Part shown: piece after piece, positions 11,791-24,037 of the stretch
How positions within the stretch are numbered: the first letter of the stretch is position 1
Layout: each line of letters opens with the position of its first letter
DNA from: Volvox africanus
Taxonomy: Eukaryota; Chlorophyta; Chlorophyceae; Chlamydomonadales; Volvocaceae
Direction of reading: 5' to 3'
DNA length: 64,000 nucleotides
NCBI GenBank assembly: GCA_030268105.1
Contig: BSDZ01000125.1
Location: 310,001 to 374,000 of the forward strand
The notes under the pieces: model-generated
Database searches by the model: none
Told to the model about the DNA's origin: nothing
The model's input: only the letters and a program-made list of their open reading frames with translations
Program-made: the position numbers and the translations under genes

Positions 11791-14700
11791 GGCTGATATC
11801 TAGAAATCTCCTCAATCCAATCGTTATGTTCTATCAAATACAGACGAATTTTAAATATTCGGTCATCTTAGCCATAAATATCCCAGGACCGTACACATAC
11901 CATCCATCAGAAGTAACCAGCCCAAGTCCCGACCAATTTTCCTGGTAACTGCTTCTGAAGTTCATAAATTTTTATTTTGGTAACGGAAAAGTAACTGGTT
12001 ACATAAAAAAAACTGCTACGAAGGTGGGCACGTGAACAAGCAATTTTGCATGACGTCAGGCTTCTGCACCACTGATCTGGGCCACTGGATTGTCACCTGG
12101 CCGGAAGACACCTCATTGTGCGCCTTTGGACTCATCACCTCATGACCACCACTACCATCCCATGACCTCACCAACAAACTGTCAACTATTCCCAGCGAAG
12201 AAGCTGGCGGCGATACTGATGCCGCAAACATGTCAGCTTCTGACGGGTCGGGCGGTGCTGGGGCTTCACGGCATGGTACCTTTCATGGGCCGAGTTGTGG
12301 CACAGGCACCGGCGGCCGCAGCGGTGGACACACCGCACCAGTGCTGGCAGTGAATGTACACCAGAGCCTGCCGCTCAAAGCTTCTGGGGCCCATAGCCCG
12401 GATAACACGGTTCGGATGTGGATGGGGGCTGAGGCAGTTGCCGCATAGCCCTCCTGAGGTTGCAGCTGTCCGCATTTTAGTAAATGTTCACATAAAAGTG
12501 CCTTTGGACGTGCTGCTGAAATCGTAATGGACCACGGTATAAACAATAACCCACGTCATGAAGAACAGTCTAGGGTTGACCGTTTTGTACAGGACGTTGG
12601 GGCTGCAGGCTTCAGGCCACACTTGTGTTGCGCGCAAAATGGGTCAAAGATGCCCGTATGGTTTGAATGGATGGATGAGTGCATTGCAGGGTGCATCTAT
12701 GGTGTGCTTGTAACCTTGTGTGCATTAAATGTATATTTTCATGGTTGAGATGGATGCTGATGTTTTATCACTGTTGTATCAACCTGCAAAGGCTCGACCG
12801 AAAGATGACCAGCTTGGCTCAATCTGTGACACTACCCGTAGATACCCCAGGATACTACAGCTGACATAGACACACGCACACAGGTGTGTTGCAGGTTCCT
12901 TTTTCGGTGCAGTGAACAATGTCCAGGTAATGCTGGTGGTACAGTCGAGAGTTGCATACCTAAGGCCTCTGTCCTGGGGCATGGGGAATTGCCCAATCAG
13001 AAAGGCTGGTACATGGACGTCAGCGTGGGGTTCGTCCCCAAAGATATGCTCGTCCAGATCATATTGCAAGTAGGCTGAAATGTTGCCGGCTGGTAGACGA
13101 GGAGTGCAGCTGGCGGCAACAGTTGTAATCCGTAGCTTAGGGTTTGTGGTCCGGGGCGTTGTGCACCGCATAATATGTACCACAGCACCACTGAATATGC
13201 ACCTTGCAGGAGCAACTTCATGACGCGCACCATCACCTGCATTACATGTATCCTTCAGTTGATGCGCTCGGTCCCGGGGGCCAAAGTGCGCATTCCTAAG
13301 CAAGCGGGACCACCTATGGTGCACGGGATCTAGGTTCTCGTCAGAGCACTTGCCTCAGACAGAGGATGTCTGCTGGGATCAACTGGAAACTTCAGGCTTT
13401 AATTTTAACGGTTCCGTCTCAATCAATAGTTGAGAGTCACAAAGGCCTCTCAAGTAGTTGTCACATGAAGTTATCAGTGCATTTTACGCCCCGTCTACGA
13501 GAGTTGGCGGCGGTGGGAACTGAACATGTCAGCTGGTGCTGACGCCACTGGTGCCGTATCCACCTGGTTTCGGCGCCATACAAGTTTTCATGCCGCGTGC
13601 ACCGCAGGTATGCAATGCGGTGGGCGTGTAGGGAAGTGTGTGTTTCTCAAGATGCCTCTGCATGTAATCTTGTGCTCGTGTGTGGGCTGTCTGACTGTCT
13701 GACATGTCTGACTACTACAATATCAGTCCCACCCTTTCCATCAGCCTTGTGCGCTCAATACCTTGTTGACTTTCGCTTTGTCAACATATATTCCATTCTG
13801 AGCCACCTGGCTGCGTAAACGTCACAAACAAATTCGTTAATGCTTCAGGAGCCCGAGTTGGCATCACGCACGATTTATGGGTTCTGATCTGGGAGTTCAT
13901 ATACGCAGAGGATTCGTGAAAGGGATGTCCCCATAAAATTACTTTTACCAACTTCATCGCTGTGCATGTCTCAATAATACTAAAGGGCATCTTTGCCTAT
14001 TCCAGCCCGTTAACTGATGCGTGTGTATGTGTATGTTTCTTTCCTTCCGCCTTTCTCTCCAGGTGCTTGGCGTGGATGGAAGGCTGCTGTTAAGGCTTCC
14101 GTGCGGAGCCGCTCAACATCGCAGGGGTTAGCCAGCAGGGATTGGCCCGGATTATGCGCATTAGGGAGGCGCGGGTACATACAGATAGCCATCTATCTTC
14201 GTACACACACATATATGTATATATCGATGAACGATGAACGAGAATTGCTCTCCGGGATACGGGAGCTTCCAGTCCTTTTGATTCCAAACTTGCGGCATAA
14301 TCACCTATGAATGGTCTTTAGCAATTGTAGGACTTCATTTGGTGAAGGTTAGCACGATGCACCAAGCCAAAGCTTGTCGATTGCGTCCGTATTTGAATAC
14401 GTACACTGAAATAGACAATGCTGCTGCAGTAATTTGGTGTAATATGGTGTCGGCAACGCTAATACGAAGGAAAGACTATCACCGTACATAAATTGTAACA
14501 GGGCGAATGGTGCAGAAGCGCCAGAAAGAGCGAAACCGAGTTGTCGTAATTTGGCTTTTTAAGACAATATCATAATTGCGTAATAATAGATTAGTTACAG
14601 TAGATCTGACGCATAGAATCTGAACAAGTCGCATGGAGCTACTTGCATGCGAGCATTCGTACAACGGTGTCAGTTGTAGAATGCGCGCCAGTTTTGGATA

Positions 14701-17700
14701 GTCGTAAGGCCCCTTATGAGCCAGGCAGCGCTATTTAAGGCGCCCGAATAGTTGAGACAGACACTTCTACTTCCACTTCCTTCTCCAGTGTAATAACTTA
14801 CTGTAATGTAAACTACGAGGAGTCATCCTTGCACCACGTGCCCTACGGCACAGTTTCTCGGAGCTCGCCAATATGGCTACACCTGCCAGCTAGGCGAAGC
14901 CTCTGTTACATAAATCGTGATGTTAATCCTAGTCCTTGCAAAACATGGCAAGTATTAGATGGCGTACTTGTACTGAAGGACTGTCCAGGATTAAATTTGC
15001 TCTAATCCGTCAAAGCAATTCAAGTGCAATCATTCCCGTCTATAAACTAAACGAAGCTTCGTAATTCGCAATTCTTTTAAAGCAATTGAGATCCTATCAT
15101 TTCATAAACTAGTTTATTAATCTAACTTGACAAGTGAAAACGAAAGGCTATCGCTGGCGAAGGGAGCTTACACGGGGGAGTGTTGTGAGTGATCAACGCT
15201 CATATACCGCTACGAAGGAGAAGTCATCAATATGGCTAACAAGGGAACCGGGCGCTTTGCCTCTCCTAACACAGCGGATCCAACTCCTCGCATACACATT
15301 TTCTGGGTAAAACCGTTTATGAAGCAAGAGTTATAAAAATGGTTTACCACCATTTGCTGACATCTTCTTTTTTTTTCTTTTCGACTTGACTGAATTGATG
15401 ACCAGTGGATGACCCGGGGTCGAGCCTACCCTCCTTAATCGGCTAGGGCTCGGGGCCGCGAATGGCATTTTGGGCCCATATAATCATATAAATACATAAA
15501 TACAATAAACATAATATTTGTCATTTATAGAAGTGTGGTGGTATCGGTATTGTCTCTCCACACAGGGAGCGAGGGCCTCCTTTGGCCGCTGACCTCCCAA
15601 AATAGTTGGTACAAAGCAACACCTGCCGCCTATTATAATGTCATTATAAAAGACTTATAATTCTAACTTATCAATGTTTTTTCTAAGATCTTACTGACCT
15701 TTGATTACCCCATATGCAACACTCCTACCGGTTGCGATTTGGGCAGTCTGGGGACGGCGCTCACGACTCATCCTTGCATCGAAATTGCATCTTTCAATAT
15801 AAAAAATCGAATGCCACTGAAATGACCGCTTTTATTGCCAACTGCGAAACGACCGCGACGCAGAAGGTCACTTGCTGGATTGATATGTCGGTATTGCGTT
15901 TATGTAAGTTTTTTGGAATGTGCTTTTTCGCGTTTAACAAACAATCAGCTGAACGAAAAGTAAGGTCCAACGATAGTTTAACTTCTGCCCATGGATGTGC
16001 AACGTCCTTCCGTAACCTCGAACAATCTTGTAACATCCGGTCAGCGACATAGGTTGTCGCTTGTATAGCAGGAAACGTGGATGTTATCTATCCTACATGC
16101 GCGCATTCTTTCCGCCAGCTTCTGCTGCCCACCATTCATGGCGTGCACACGTACGCACGTACATATGTAGCAATTCACGTATGTACGTAAGGATCGTGAG
16201 TCATACACCTGCACCTTAAGTGCTGCCGTAGCATCCTTACGTGGGGGTTCCATAATGGGGATATGCTATTGTGTCCCAACATTGGCATTGGAAGGGCATA
16301 TCTACCTGCACACGATCTGTGTGGCCAAAGCAGCCGAAAACGGCAGAGAGACGGCATCCCGGAAAAATGGCCACACCTGGTCAGGCAAGGGCCGTGCACG
16401 ACCTGGACAAGAAAGCGCGCACACCTAGCTGGGAAAAGGCTATATGGACATATGGTGAGAGGGGCCGCTCTGCCGTGTGAGCGATTGCAGCATCCCACCA
16501 CCATTATGGGAGGTCCATCGTTCAAAACTATTTCGTTGACTAAGTCCCTTAAATGCATCCCTTACTCATTGTGCATGAAGTATGATTGAGCTGTCAGCTC
16601 AACATCTATGTTGATAACAACGTAATGGCTGACGAGGCTGCGTGCATCTTCAATCCTTCAATCTTCAATCCGTCTACCCGTCCACTCGCCGTACGCATAT
16701 GGGGTAGCCTGGGGTAGCCCGGAAACTCAATGCCGTGTTGCCTGCAGGAGCAATGGGCACATAGTTTAGGTTGGGTACAGAACCAATTGAGTGATTTATA
16801 TGATGAATATTTTGCCGTCGCTTGCAGTCTGTCCTGGTAAAGAAACAGCGAAGATAGCGATAATGGAACATGGCAGCCGGGACTAAAATGAAGCAACACA
16901 GAATCGTTAACATTTGCAAAGAGTAGCGGAATCGTAAGGACTAGACTGGGTCAGCGCCATAGGGTTGATCTGGCGCAAAGTGGTGGGGGTGCCCAACGTC
17001 GCCCGTGTAGGTTTTCCCGTGTTTCTCTGCGGGCGATGCAGAATTTCCAGGCTTCGGTTTCTGCCTTGCTTAGTTTCAATCTGACAGCTAAATTTCAGTA
17101 CATTAATGCGGCATGATTTAGGTGAGATGTGCAGTCGTGGCTGGGCGTGGGTAGTTGAGGGTGGTTGTCCTTTATTCTTCAAATCTCCTGTCCTATGATG
17201 ATATTAGGTGGTATATTAAATCCTAGTATTGTCGATTGTTTTGGAATCCTTAGTACTTTACATATCTATCCATGGCGTCCCCCAAGGTTCCTCCTTGGCT
17301 CCAGAGCTCCAGGCTCCATGCGTGTTGCGAACTGTTGCGACGGATTGCGATTGTGATATATCGCGCATTGATGGATTTCCGGATATGTCTTAGAAATAAG
17401 TTCTATTTCCTGTCCTGGTCTCATGCTCTCACCCCTTGGTGCGTATGACAATTGCGTTCGCTTACCGAGTAATCATCGTACCCTCTGACCTTACCGGTGG
17501 TCGACTTTGTCAGCTGATCTGCGTGCCAATTTGTATAGTAGATGTAATATTTCCGTTTCTAATTCGAAGATGTCGCAGGCATTCTCTTTAAGCTTAGTTC
17601 CTTCGTTGAGCTTTGAATACGAACCATTTCGACGATGCCATCGGGATGAAAGTTTTAGTGATCAAAAACATTTTGTTCATATTTTTTTATCAATCATCCA

Positions 17701-18155
17701 TTCGTGTGATTGAACGAGTGGGCAACGGAAGTTTTGGATGCAGCTGTAGTAATGTCGAACAATCCAGATATCATCAGTGATCATAAGTCAAAGCAATAAT
17801 TTATTATTTAGCTAAGAGGGACGGGGGAAATTTACCCGAAATCACATTCTGATTTGTCGTACGCAGCGCTAGTTCGGGGCAGCCAGATGGTTAACGAATA
17901 AACCGTAAGGAAATCACTAAGCACCGATTGCTGATGTTACTGCGGTCCACAAATGACCTTGCAAGTTTAAAGCACTGCCTCACTAGCTGCCGGGCGGCTC
18001 TTAGGGGAAATTTATAATGTTTTCCCCTCGCCTAACGGGTTTGTAATGTTTTCGCTGACATCTCTTGAACATTAGGCAGGCTCATGCAGCAGCGCTTCAC
18101 AAGTGATCGTCGGCGAAAAGAGCAACGGCGAAAAACGCAACCTAGATAAAGCAGG
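11791..18155. other. Gene-poor, partly AT-rich intergenic region
   Basis: No gene is recognised. Frames in 12000-13300 on both strands show isolated protein-like segments without a family match. 14300-18100 is noticeably more AT-rich, lacks long frames, and includes a possible LTR (15181-15621, listed separately). The last few hundred bases before 18156 should contain the promoter of the CAP-HRGP gene, but I see no clear TATA element. Confidence 0.4.
15181..15621 (+). mobile_element. Possible solo or truncated LTR (copia-like)
   Basis: The segment begins TGTTG and ends CAACA, a perfect 5-bp terminal inverted repeat. It is preceded by a purine-rich GGGGGAG tract resembling a polypurine tract, and contains an AT-rich TATAAATA-like motif at about 15485-15495. 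No second LTR, primer-binding site or gag/pol frame is visible, and flanking target-site duplications are not obvious. This is a weak structural call. Confidence 0.22.
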
Positions 18156-21100
18156 ATGATGCGCACGGCTACTACCCTTAACGTTTGTATTTTAATATAC
18201 TTGATGACATTTGCAGTGGCGCACGCATCCAGCGCTCAAGGTAAGGACAGTTGCAATCTTTACTGCATGGATGAGCTGTCTAGGCCACGGGCTCAGAAAC
18301 GTTGAAATTTGGAAATCATGCGGTTTATTTGTATATTTCTTTAACACTCCTTTATTATCAGAAGTGCATAAGATTTGTATGAGGTTCCTCCCGCACGGCA
18401 TGGATGGTGGCAGGTGCTCGACGAAATCTGCTTCAGGATGCACCTCCGATGGATTTCTCCGATTGGTTGGAAGATGGCAGAAGTGCCACCGCAGTAGACA
18501 GTTCGACACTCTGGCCAAAGGTTTCCAATCCAGCTCGGCGACCTGTAAAGCAACAACTGCTCAGGCCTCCACGACCCCCACCGTCGCCACCTAAACCCCC
18601 CAGACCACCGCGCCCACCGAGGCCTCCTCCCATTATCCGGCCACCCAGACCGCCGCCAATGCCTCCAAAGCCACCACGTCCTCCACCCTCGCCAATCAGT
18701 CCTCCCCCACCGCCGCCACCGCCCCCGCCACCTCCGGTACCCTCGCTACCTCCCTACCTTCCGCTGCTCCCACCACCACCTCCGCCACGCCCTGTACGTT
18801 CCCCCCCATCACCTCGCCCGCCCCCTCGATTCCTCCGGGCCCCGAGAGGCCCCAGCCCCCCTATACCCGGCAATTCTCCACCGTCGCCCGTTTCCGTGCC
18901 ATCACCACCCGCATCACTCTTGGGCCCATCGCAACGTCAATCTCCGCCTTCCCTGATATCAGTCCCTGAGCCGCCTAGCCTACTCCGAATAAGACCACCG
19001 CCATCCTCGCCCGCACTGTCACCGCCGCAATCGCCAAATCCTGATTTGCCATCGCTACCGCTGCTTCCTTCATCCCCACTGCTGGTACTACCTTCACCAA
19101 AAGTGCCATCACTGAAGTCGCCATCGTTGCCACCACCGTTGCTACCATCGCTTCCGCAACAACCTCCGCCACCATCGCCGCCACAACCTCTGCTACCCTC
19201 GCCGATGCCACCACCATCACCACCACCACCGTTGCTGCCATCATCAACACCACAGTCGCCGCCGCTACCAGATCCCCCGTCCATTCCATCATCACCGGGG
19301 TCACCCTCGGTATCGCCGCCACCGGCCATGGCACAGCCTCCTTCATTGCCTCCGCCATTGACTCCATCACTTCCAGGCTTGCCTTCCTTTCCGCTGCCGC
19401 CATCTCAGCCACCATCGCGCCCTCTTATATCGCGGCCTCCAAGCCCCCGCTCGCCGTCAGCGCGGCCACTTCCTTATCCCCCACCGCCAATACCAGCTAA
19501 GTATCAACCACCCCCAACATCACCAAATCCTCCAAGGCTGTCCCCACGCCAACCATTACCTCGTCCTTCGCGACCCCCCTTACCCCTACCGCTGCCATCT
19601 CCGAGGTCACCACCGCCGGCACCGCCACCCTTTCTTTTCATAAAGAGGCAACCGCCGCCTCCGCCATCATCGCCGAAGGCCTGGCCACCGCCGCCGCCGC
19701 CGCCGCCATCACCAAGGTCACCCCCACCGCCACAGCCGCTGCCAGCTCCGCCGCCGCCGCCACGCCCGTCAGTTAAATCGCTGCCGCCGCCGCCGCCACC
19801 TCCGGATTTGGAATCGTCTTTTACGAGCGGTGGCAACGATGCGTTCTTGGGAGGTGTGTACTCGGATCGGGAACTGTCTGACCAAACGGATACGGCTTTT
19901 TCCTCACATTCGTTGCAAAACCATGCCAAGGCTGCCGAACCCTAGTATGTTACACCGTTTTAAATCAATCCATCGTTGCGTTGGGCGTTACATATCTAGC
20001 CGCAAGGGTTTACTTAACTAGTAAAGACCACCACCACCACCACCACCACCACCACCACCACCACCACCACCACCACTACGGGTGGACGCAGAGGTTGCAA
20101 ACACCTGAAAGCACCAACAGCGTCAAGGGGGGCAGAACGCTCTCCAACGCACTTCCATGATGGCATGCAGCAGCCCCGAACGTGCGGCGTGATGTGATGT
20201 GGTATGTGATGTGATATGTAATGGGTGGCCTCCACCTGCACCTCCACCTGCACCAAAACAACCAAACACCGGCCCGCCCCTCGACCCCCCTGCGCACACA
20301 CACACAGGTACAGACTGCAATGACGCGCGTGAGGTCCTGAACAAAACTAACTGGCACCGCATTGATCACCAAGCACCCCCCCTGCAGTGGAACATGGGGC
20401 TGGCTCAGGACGCCCAGGCCTATGCAGACCTGCTAGCCACGCGGGGCTGTGCTCTGGACCACTCGGTGAACCAGGCATTTGGAGAAAATCTCATGCAGGT
20501 AGAGGGGGGGGGGATGGGGGGGATGGGGGAGTTATGAGGAAAGTCTGGAGGCAGGGAAGGAAGCCGGCTCGGGTGGTGGGGAAAATACTTTCCTTTCTCT
20601 GCACCACTGCACCCCTGCACCCTGCAGGTCATCTCCTATCCCGCTCCGGACACCTCGTGTGCGGCGGCAGTGGAGGGTTGGTACAGCGAGGTGGAGTCCT
20701 ACGACTTCTCAGCGGCTAAACCATTCGATGAGAATTGGCCGCGAAGGATCGGGCATTTCTCGCAGCTGGTAGGTACCCGTCTGGGCACGTCTACACCCGT
20801 GAGGACCAAAAAGAGAGGAGCCGATAATGATAACGCCTTCGGGCTGCCAAAACAACAATAGAGTTTGTTTGTCTGTCTGTCTGTCTGGGTTGACTATCCT
20901 ATTCATCTGTGTGCCAGTACCTGTGCCTTTCTGATAGGCACCCTTTCTGTTGGATGGTTTCTGGGTTTTGGGATCAGGTTGGGGCGGGTAAATTTTTATT
21001 TCGGTAGAGCGGTGGTGTACCGGCAGATATGTACGGAAGGTGAGAGGAGGACAGTAGGTGCCTTGCGGACTTGTACGGGTGGGTTTTAACCAAATTATCC

Positions 21101-22340
21101 GTAAGATCTAAAAGTCCTCTCAAAACATTTTGATAACATGTATCAACTTTTGCCATAGGTGGATACTGTTTGTGCATATTTGACTCTGCATACATCGTTT
21201 GTAATCTCAAGTTTTAACAAAGCAAATAGCATTACAAGAAGGTATAAATTTATGTAAAACACATCTACGCAGTGATAAGGATATAGGAGATCTAGCGAGA
21301 ATGTTTAACTCTATAGTTAGTTATCAAAAGAATTTAAGAATGGATAACGGTCAAATAGAACTGAATGTTCCAAATCAGCTTGATCTCTGGCACAGGCTAA
21401 GCCATAAGCGCTTAATTTTCTGTTTCTGTTATTATCAGTTGTCAAAAGATCATGTGCTTAACAGGGATTGATTTATCGGGTCCTAAGGATATTCTTGAAC
21501 AATTATTTCTTCTTGGTGTAAATAAGGTTATTCAAAAAATAACTTTATAGACCTGAATAGTTTTGTTTAATATCGCCTAATCCTTCATTAATTATGTTAA
21601 ACCTAAAATAATATAAAACTATTATGTATAAACCAAGTGAGTTATTTAGCAATGTCCCGTTATAGATATAACTCGTAAATGCTATAAATAATGCGCAAAA
21701 ATAGATAAGAAATATCAAGCGCAAAATAACTACCATTATAAATAGGAAGCTTGCTAAGTAGGATTACGTAAACCGGCGTGTGTTTCGAGGATAGGGGATG
21801 GGGGGTGGGCGGCACAGAAGACGAAACCATATTGCACGATTTTACACCTGTACGACATCCATGCGTGCATGTCTATATGTATGTGTGTATCGGTGAAGCC
21901 AAAACATTCGTTTTGCAGTGGCGCCCCGAAGAGGAGAGGAGAGGGAGAAGAAAGGGAACTTAGGCTTAGGCCGTGCCATGCGTGCTCTGATTTCAGTGCT
22001 GCATTTCACTTGCTGAGCTCCTATTGCGCAGGTTTGGCGCACCAGTTCCGCCCTCGGGTGCGGAGTCGCTAAAGCAAATCTGCTGGTGGAGCTTCTGCCG
22101 GGTACTTGGAGATTAGGGGGATGTAAAATTATCGTCTGCCGTTACAAGCCGTCCGGCAACTATCCGGACAACAACCAATTCGCAAAGAATGGTAGGCGTA
22201 CGTACGATTTAATCTTAGGTACCGGAGAACGTGAGCTCGAAAATTTGCGAAGGGTGCGCATCAGTTTGGCGAAGGGGATTACCACTGCGCCTTCGGCTGC
22301 ATGCCTCGGCTGCCTGGTCCAACAAGCACGAGAACACTAG
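18156..22340 (+). CDS. Secreted hydroxyproline-rich CAP/PR-1 superfamily protein
   Basis: Five phase-consistent exons: 18156-18240, 18414-19853, 20308-20498, 20628-20768, 22032-22340 (721 aa; the end could be shorter if a donor at about 22191 is used). Exon 1 encodes a signal peptide (hydrophobic NVCILIYLMTFAVAHA). Exon 2 starts with GARRNLLQ, a motif common after volvocine signal peptides, then about 400 residues of Pro-rich PPSPP/PPRPP repeats, the hydroxyproline-rich wall-glycoprotein type. Exons 3-5 form a CAP/SCP/PR-1 domain: APPLQWNMGLAQDAQAYADL, CALDHS, GENLMQ, EGWYSEV, HFSQLVWRTSSALGCGVA and CKIIVCRYKPSGNY. The HFSQL/VWR junction across the 1.26-kb intron 4 restores the domain exactly. 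Predicted role: extracellular matrix or cell wall. The biochemical activity of algal CAP proteins is not established. Confidence 0.85.
18540..19810 (+). repeat. Proline-codon (CCN) low-complexity tract in the CAP-HRGP exon 2
   Basis: Dense CCN codons encode Pro-Pro-Ser-Pro and Pro-Pro-Arg-Pro runs. The antisense strand reads as long Gly/Ala/Val-rich frames, which are artefacts of the repeat. Confidence 0.85.
20028..20076. repeat. (CAC)n microsatellite in CAP-HRGP intron 2
   Basis: About 16 uninterrupted CCA/CAC units lie between the donor at 19854 and the acceptor at 20307. It is intronic, so its polyVal or polyThr frames are not expressed. Confidence 0.85.
21205..21740. other. AT-rich island with bacterial-looking frames inside CAP-HRGP intron 4
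   Basis: This segment is strikingly AT-rich compared with its surroundings and lies wholly inside an intron. On the plus strand an 88-codon frame is open from 21205 to 21471 (contains ARMFNSIVSYQKNLRMDNGQ and QLDLWHRLSHKR). A second frame starts at ATG 21452, overlapping its end, and runs to 21550 (contains GIDLSGPKDILEQLFLLGVN). On the minus strand 21545-21736 encodes a hydrophobic 63-aa segment. I recognise none of the families. Composition, compact overlap and codon choice fit an AT-rich bacterial or organellar insertion, but this is inference. Confidence 0.35.
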
Positions 22341-22556
22341 GCAGGGGCTCAGTCGGGTACGGCATGCGGGAGTCCGCGGCGGCACCAGTTGCAGAGGCTG
22401 GCTTAGTCCGACGCCAGGCCTGATCAGCAGCTAGTTGTACCTGATTTACTGCATTGCAATGGCTTGTGCGCTCTGAGATCGGTATGACCCACCTGAATCC
22501 TCCTCTCCCCTCTGTGCTTCAGATCGCATTTTCCCGAACAGTCATTCCTTCGCAAT

Positions 22557-22561
22557 TGTAA
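22557..22561 (+). terminator. TGTAA poly(A) signal, possibly of CAP-HRGP
   Basis: TGTAA is the usual polyadenylation signal of volvocine algae. This is the first copy I noticed on the coding strand after the stop at 22340, giving a 3' UTR of roughly 220-240 nt. The pentamer is short, so chance occurrence is possible. Confidence 0.35.
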
Positions 22562-23970
22562 TCCATCGGATAAATGCTAACGGGTGCCCTTTGCCTGCTC
22601 GCCCCACCACCCGCAGTTCTTCCTCTGCAGCGGGATGAAGTATAAGGATTGGTATACAAGATTTCATTCAATAGTAAGGAAATCATTTCTAAGCCAGTCA
22701 TACGTGAGGATTTTGCCGACACGTAGCCTCGCACGTCTCTAGTCATCGCTGACTTATTGTTTGAGCTGGTTATGGATGGATGGATGACGTGATAGAAATC
22801 TGCACCATGACATACAAAGCACCTGATCTGCGGTCAGGTCATGATGAAGTGCACGGGGCTTGTACAAGATACAGAGCCAGAAAGGATCGTATATACTAAA
22901 ATAGTATTTTTATGTCTGATGGATACGAAGTGCATATTCTCGCTGTTGAGGCGACATCCGAAAGCCAGACGTGGTCACCGTGGTGATGGCGATGACTGCA
23001 AGTGCGAACTGCGAATCGAAGTGCATGGTGCCTGTACGGCGCGCGGGCAGGTTGGTCGAGTGGCGCTTTTCCGCAGGATGATGCACGGCAAGGAAATTAG
23101 AGGGGCATCGAGCATCGACCGCCTTAAACTCGGAGCGTTTAGAAGGAGCGCCATTTCGGGAGGCCGCTCGGAGCCCACTTCTGTTCCAGAAGTGGCTGTC
23201 AATAAGGCATCTTTCTATAGCGCATTGCTACCCTCTTGACGCGCACAGTCAGTCAAAGTGGTGCCCCCTTCTAATCGACGAGAGATCTGACTAGGCCGCG
23301 AGTGAATTCCCAGTTTTGGGTTTGCCGGAATGAGGGAAGTTTCATGTGGCTCGTGTTGCCTTGTAGGTACGTGTATGAACTGACCCGTGGGTCGGTAGGT
23401 CCAGGGCCCCGCACGGCTCACTGTCACCGCTAATGTCGCAGCTAGCAGCTGACATTATCGTACTTGTGTCGCATGAATCACGACGGGCGAATCGGAAAAA
23501 CCCCATCTCGTGTACTACACTGAGTCATGAAGGTTCGCCCGTGCGTGCGGATACGACATCAGACCGTTTCTGATGCCTTGCTGTTGCATGGAGGATCCTA
23601 CCGTACACTAGACAGTTCCAACGCCACCTACCAACCCCCAACCGACATGGCAACCTCCAAAGCTTCCGAAGCTTCTTATTTCCCCGCATCCCTCTCCCTC
23701 CCTCTCTTCTGCATTGACGACAGCGTTTAAAATAGACCAGCTGATATCGGTATTAGTCAATGCAGGGTGTGCGTTACACCAAAAAGGATGGGCGTGCGAC
23801 GGCAGTAGATGCGAGGGAGGAATTGAAAAGAGGCGAAGGAGGAATTAGGGTTGCCCACTGCTGTCATCACCGATACGGCGGTGATAGCCCTCCCTGGACC
23901 AGCGGCCCCAGCCGTGCAGTACATTCGTAAGTCAGCGCAATCAGAGCAGAAGGCTCTCTCTGTAGCCGTG

Positions 23971-24037
23971 ATGTGATAATTGTGGTAATTGTGATAATTG
24001 TGATGATGGTGATGATGGTGATGGTGGTGATGGTGGC
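23971..24037. repeat. GAT/GGT-rich microsatellite
   Basis: Imperfect tandem TGATGG and TGATAATTG units in intergenic DNA. On the opposite strand it yields a histidine-run frame that is not a gene. Confidence 0.75.

Noticed and set aside
18937..19929. Long Gly/Ala/Val-rich antisense ORFs
   Set aside because: Antisense shadows of the proline-codon repeat in the CAP-HRGP exon.
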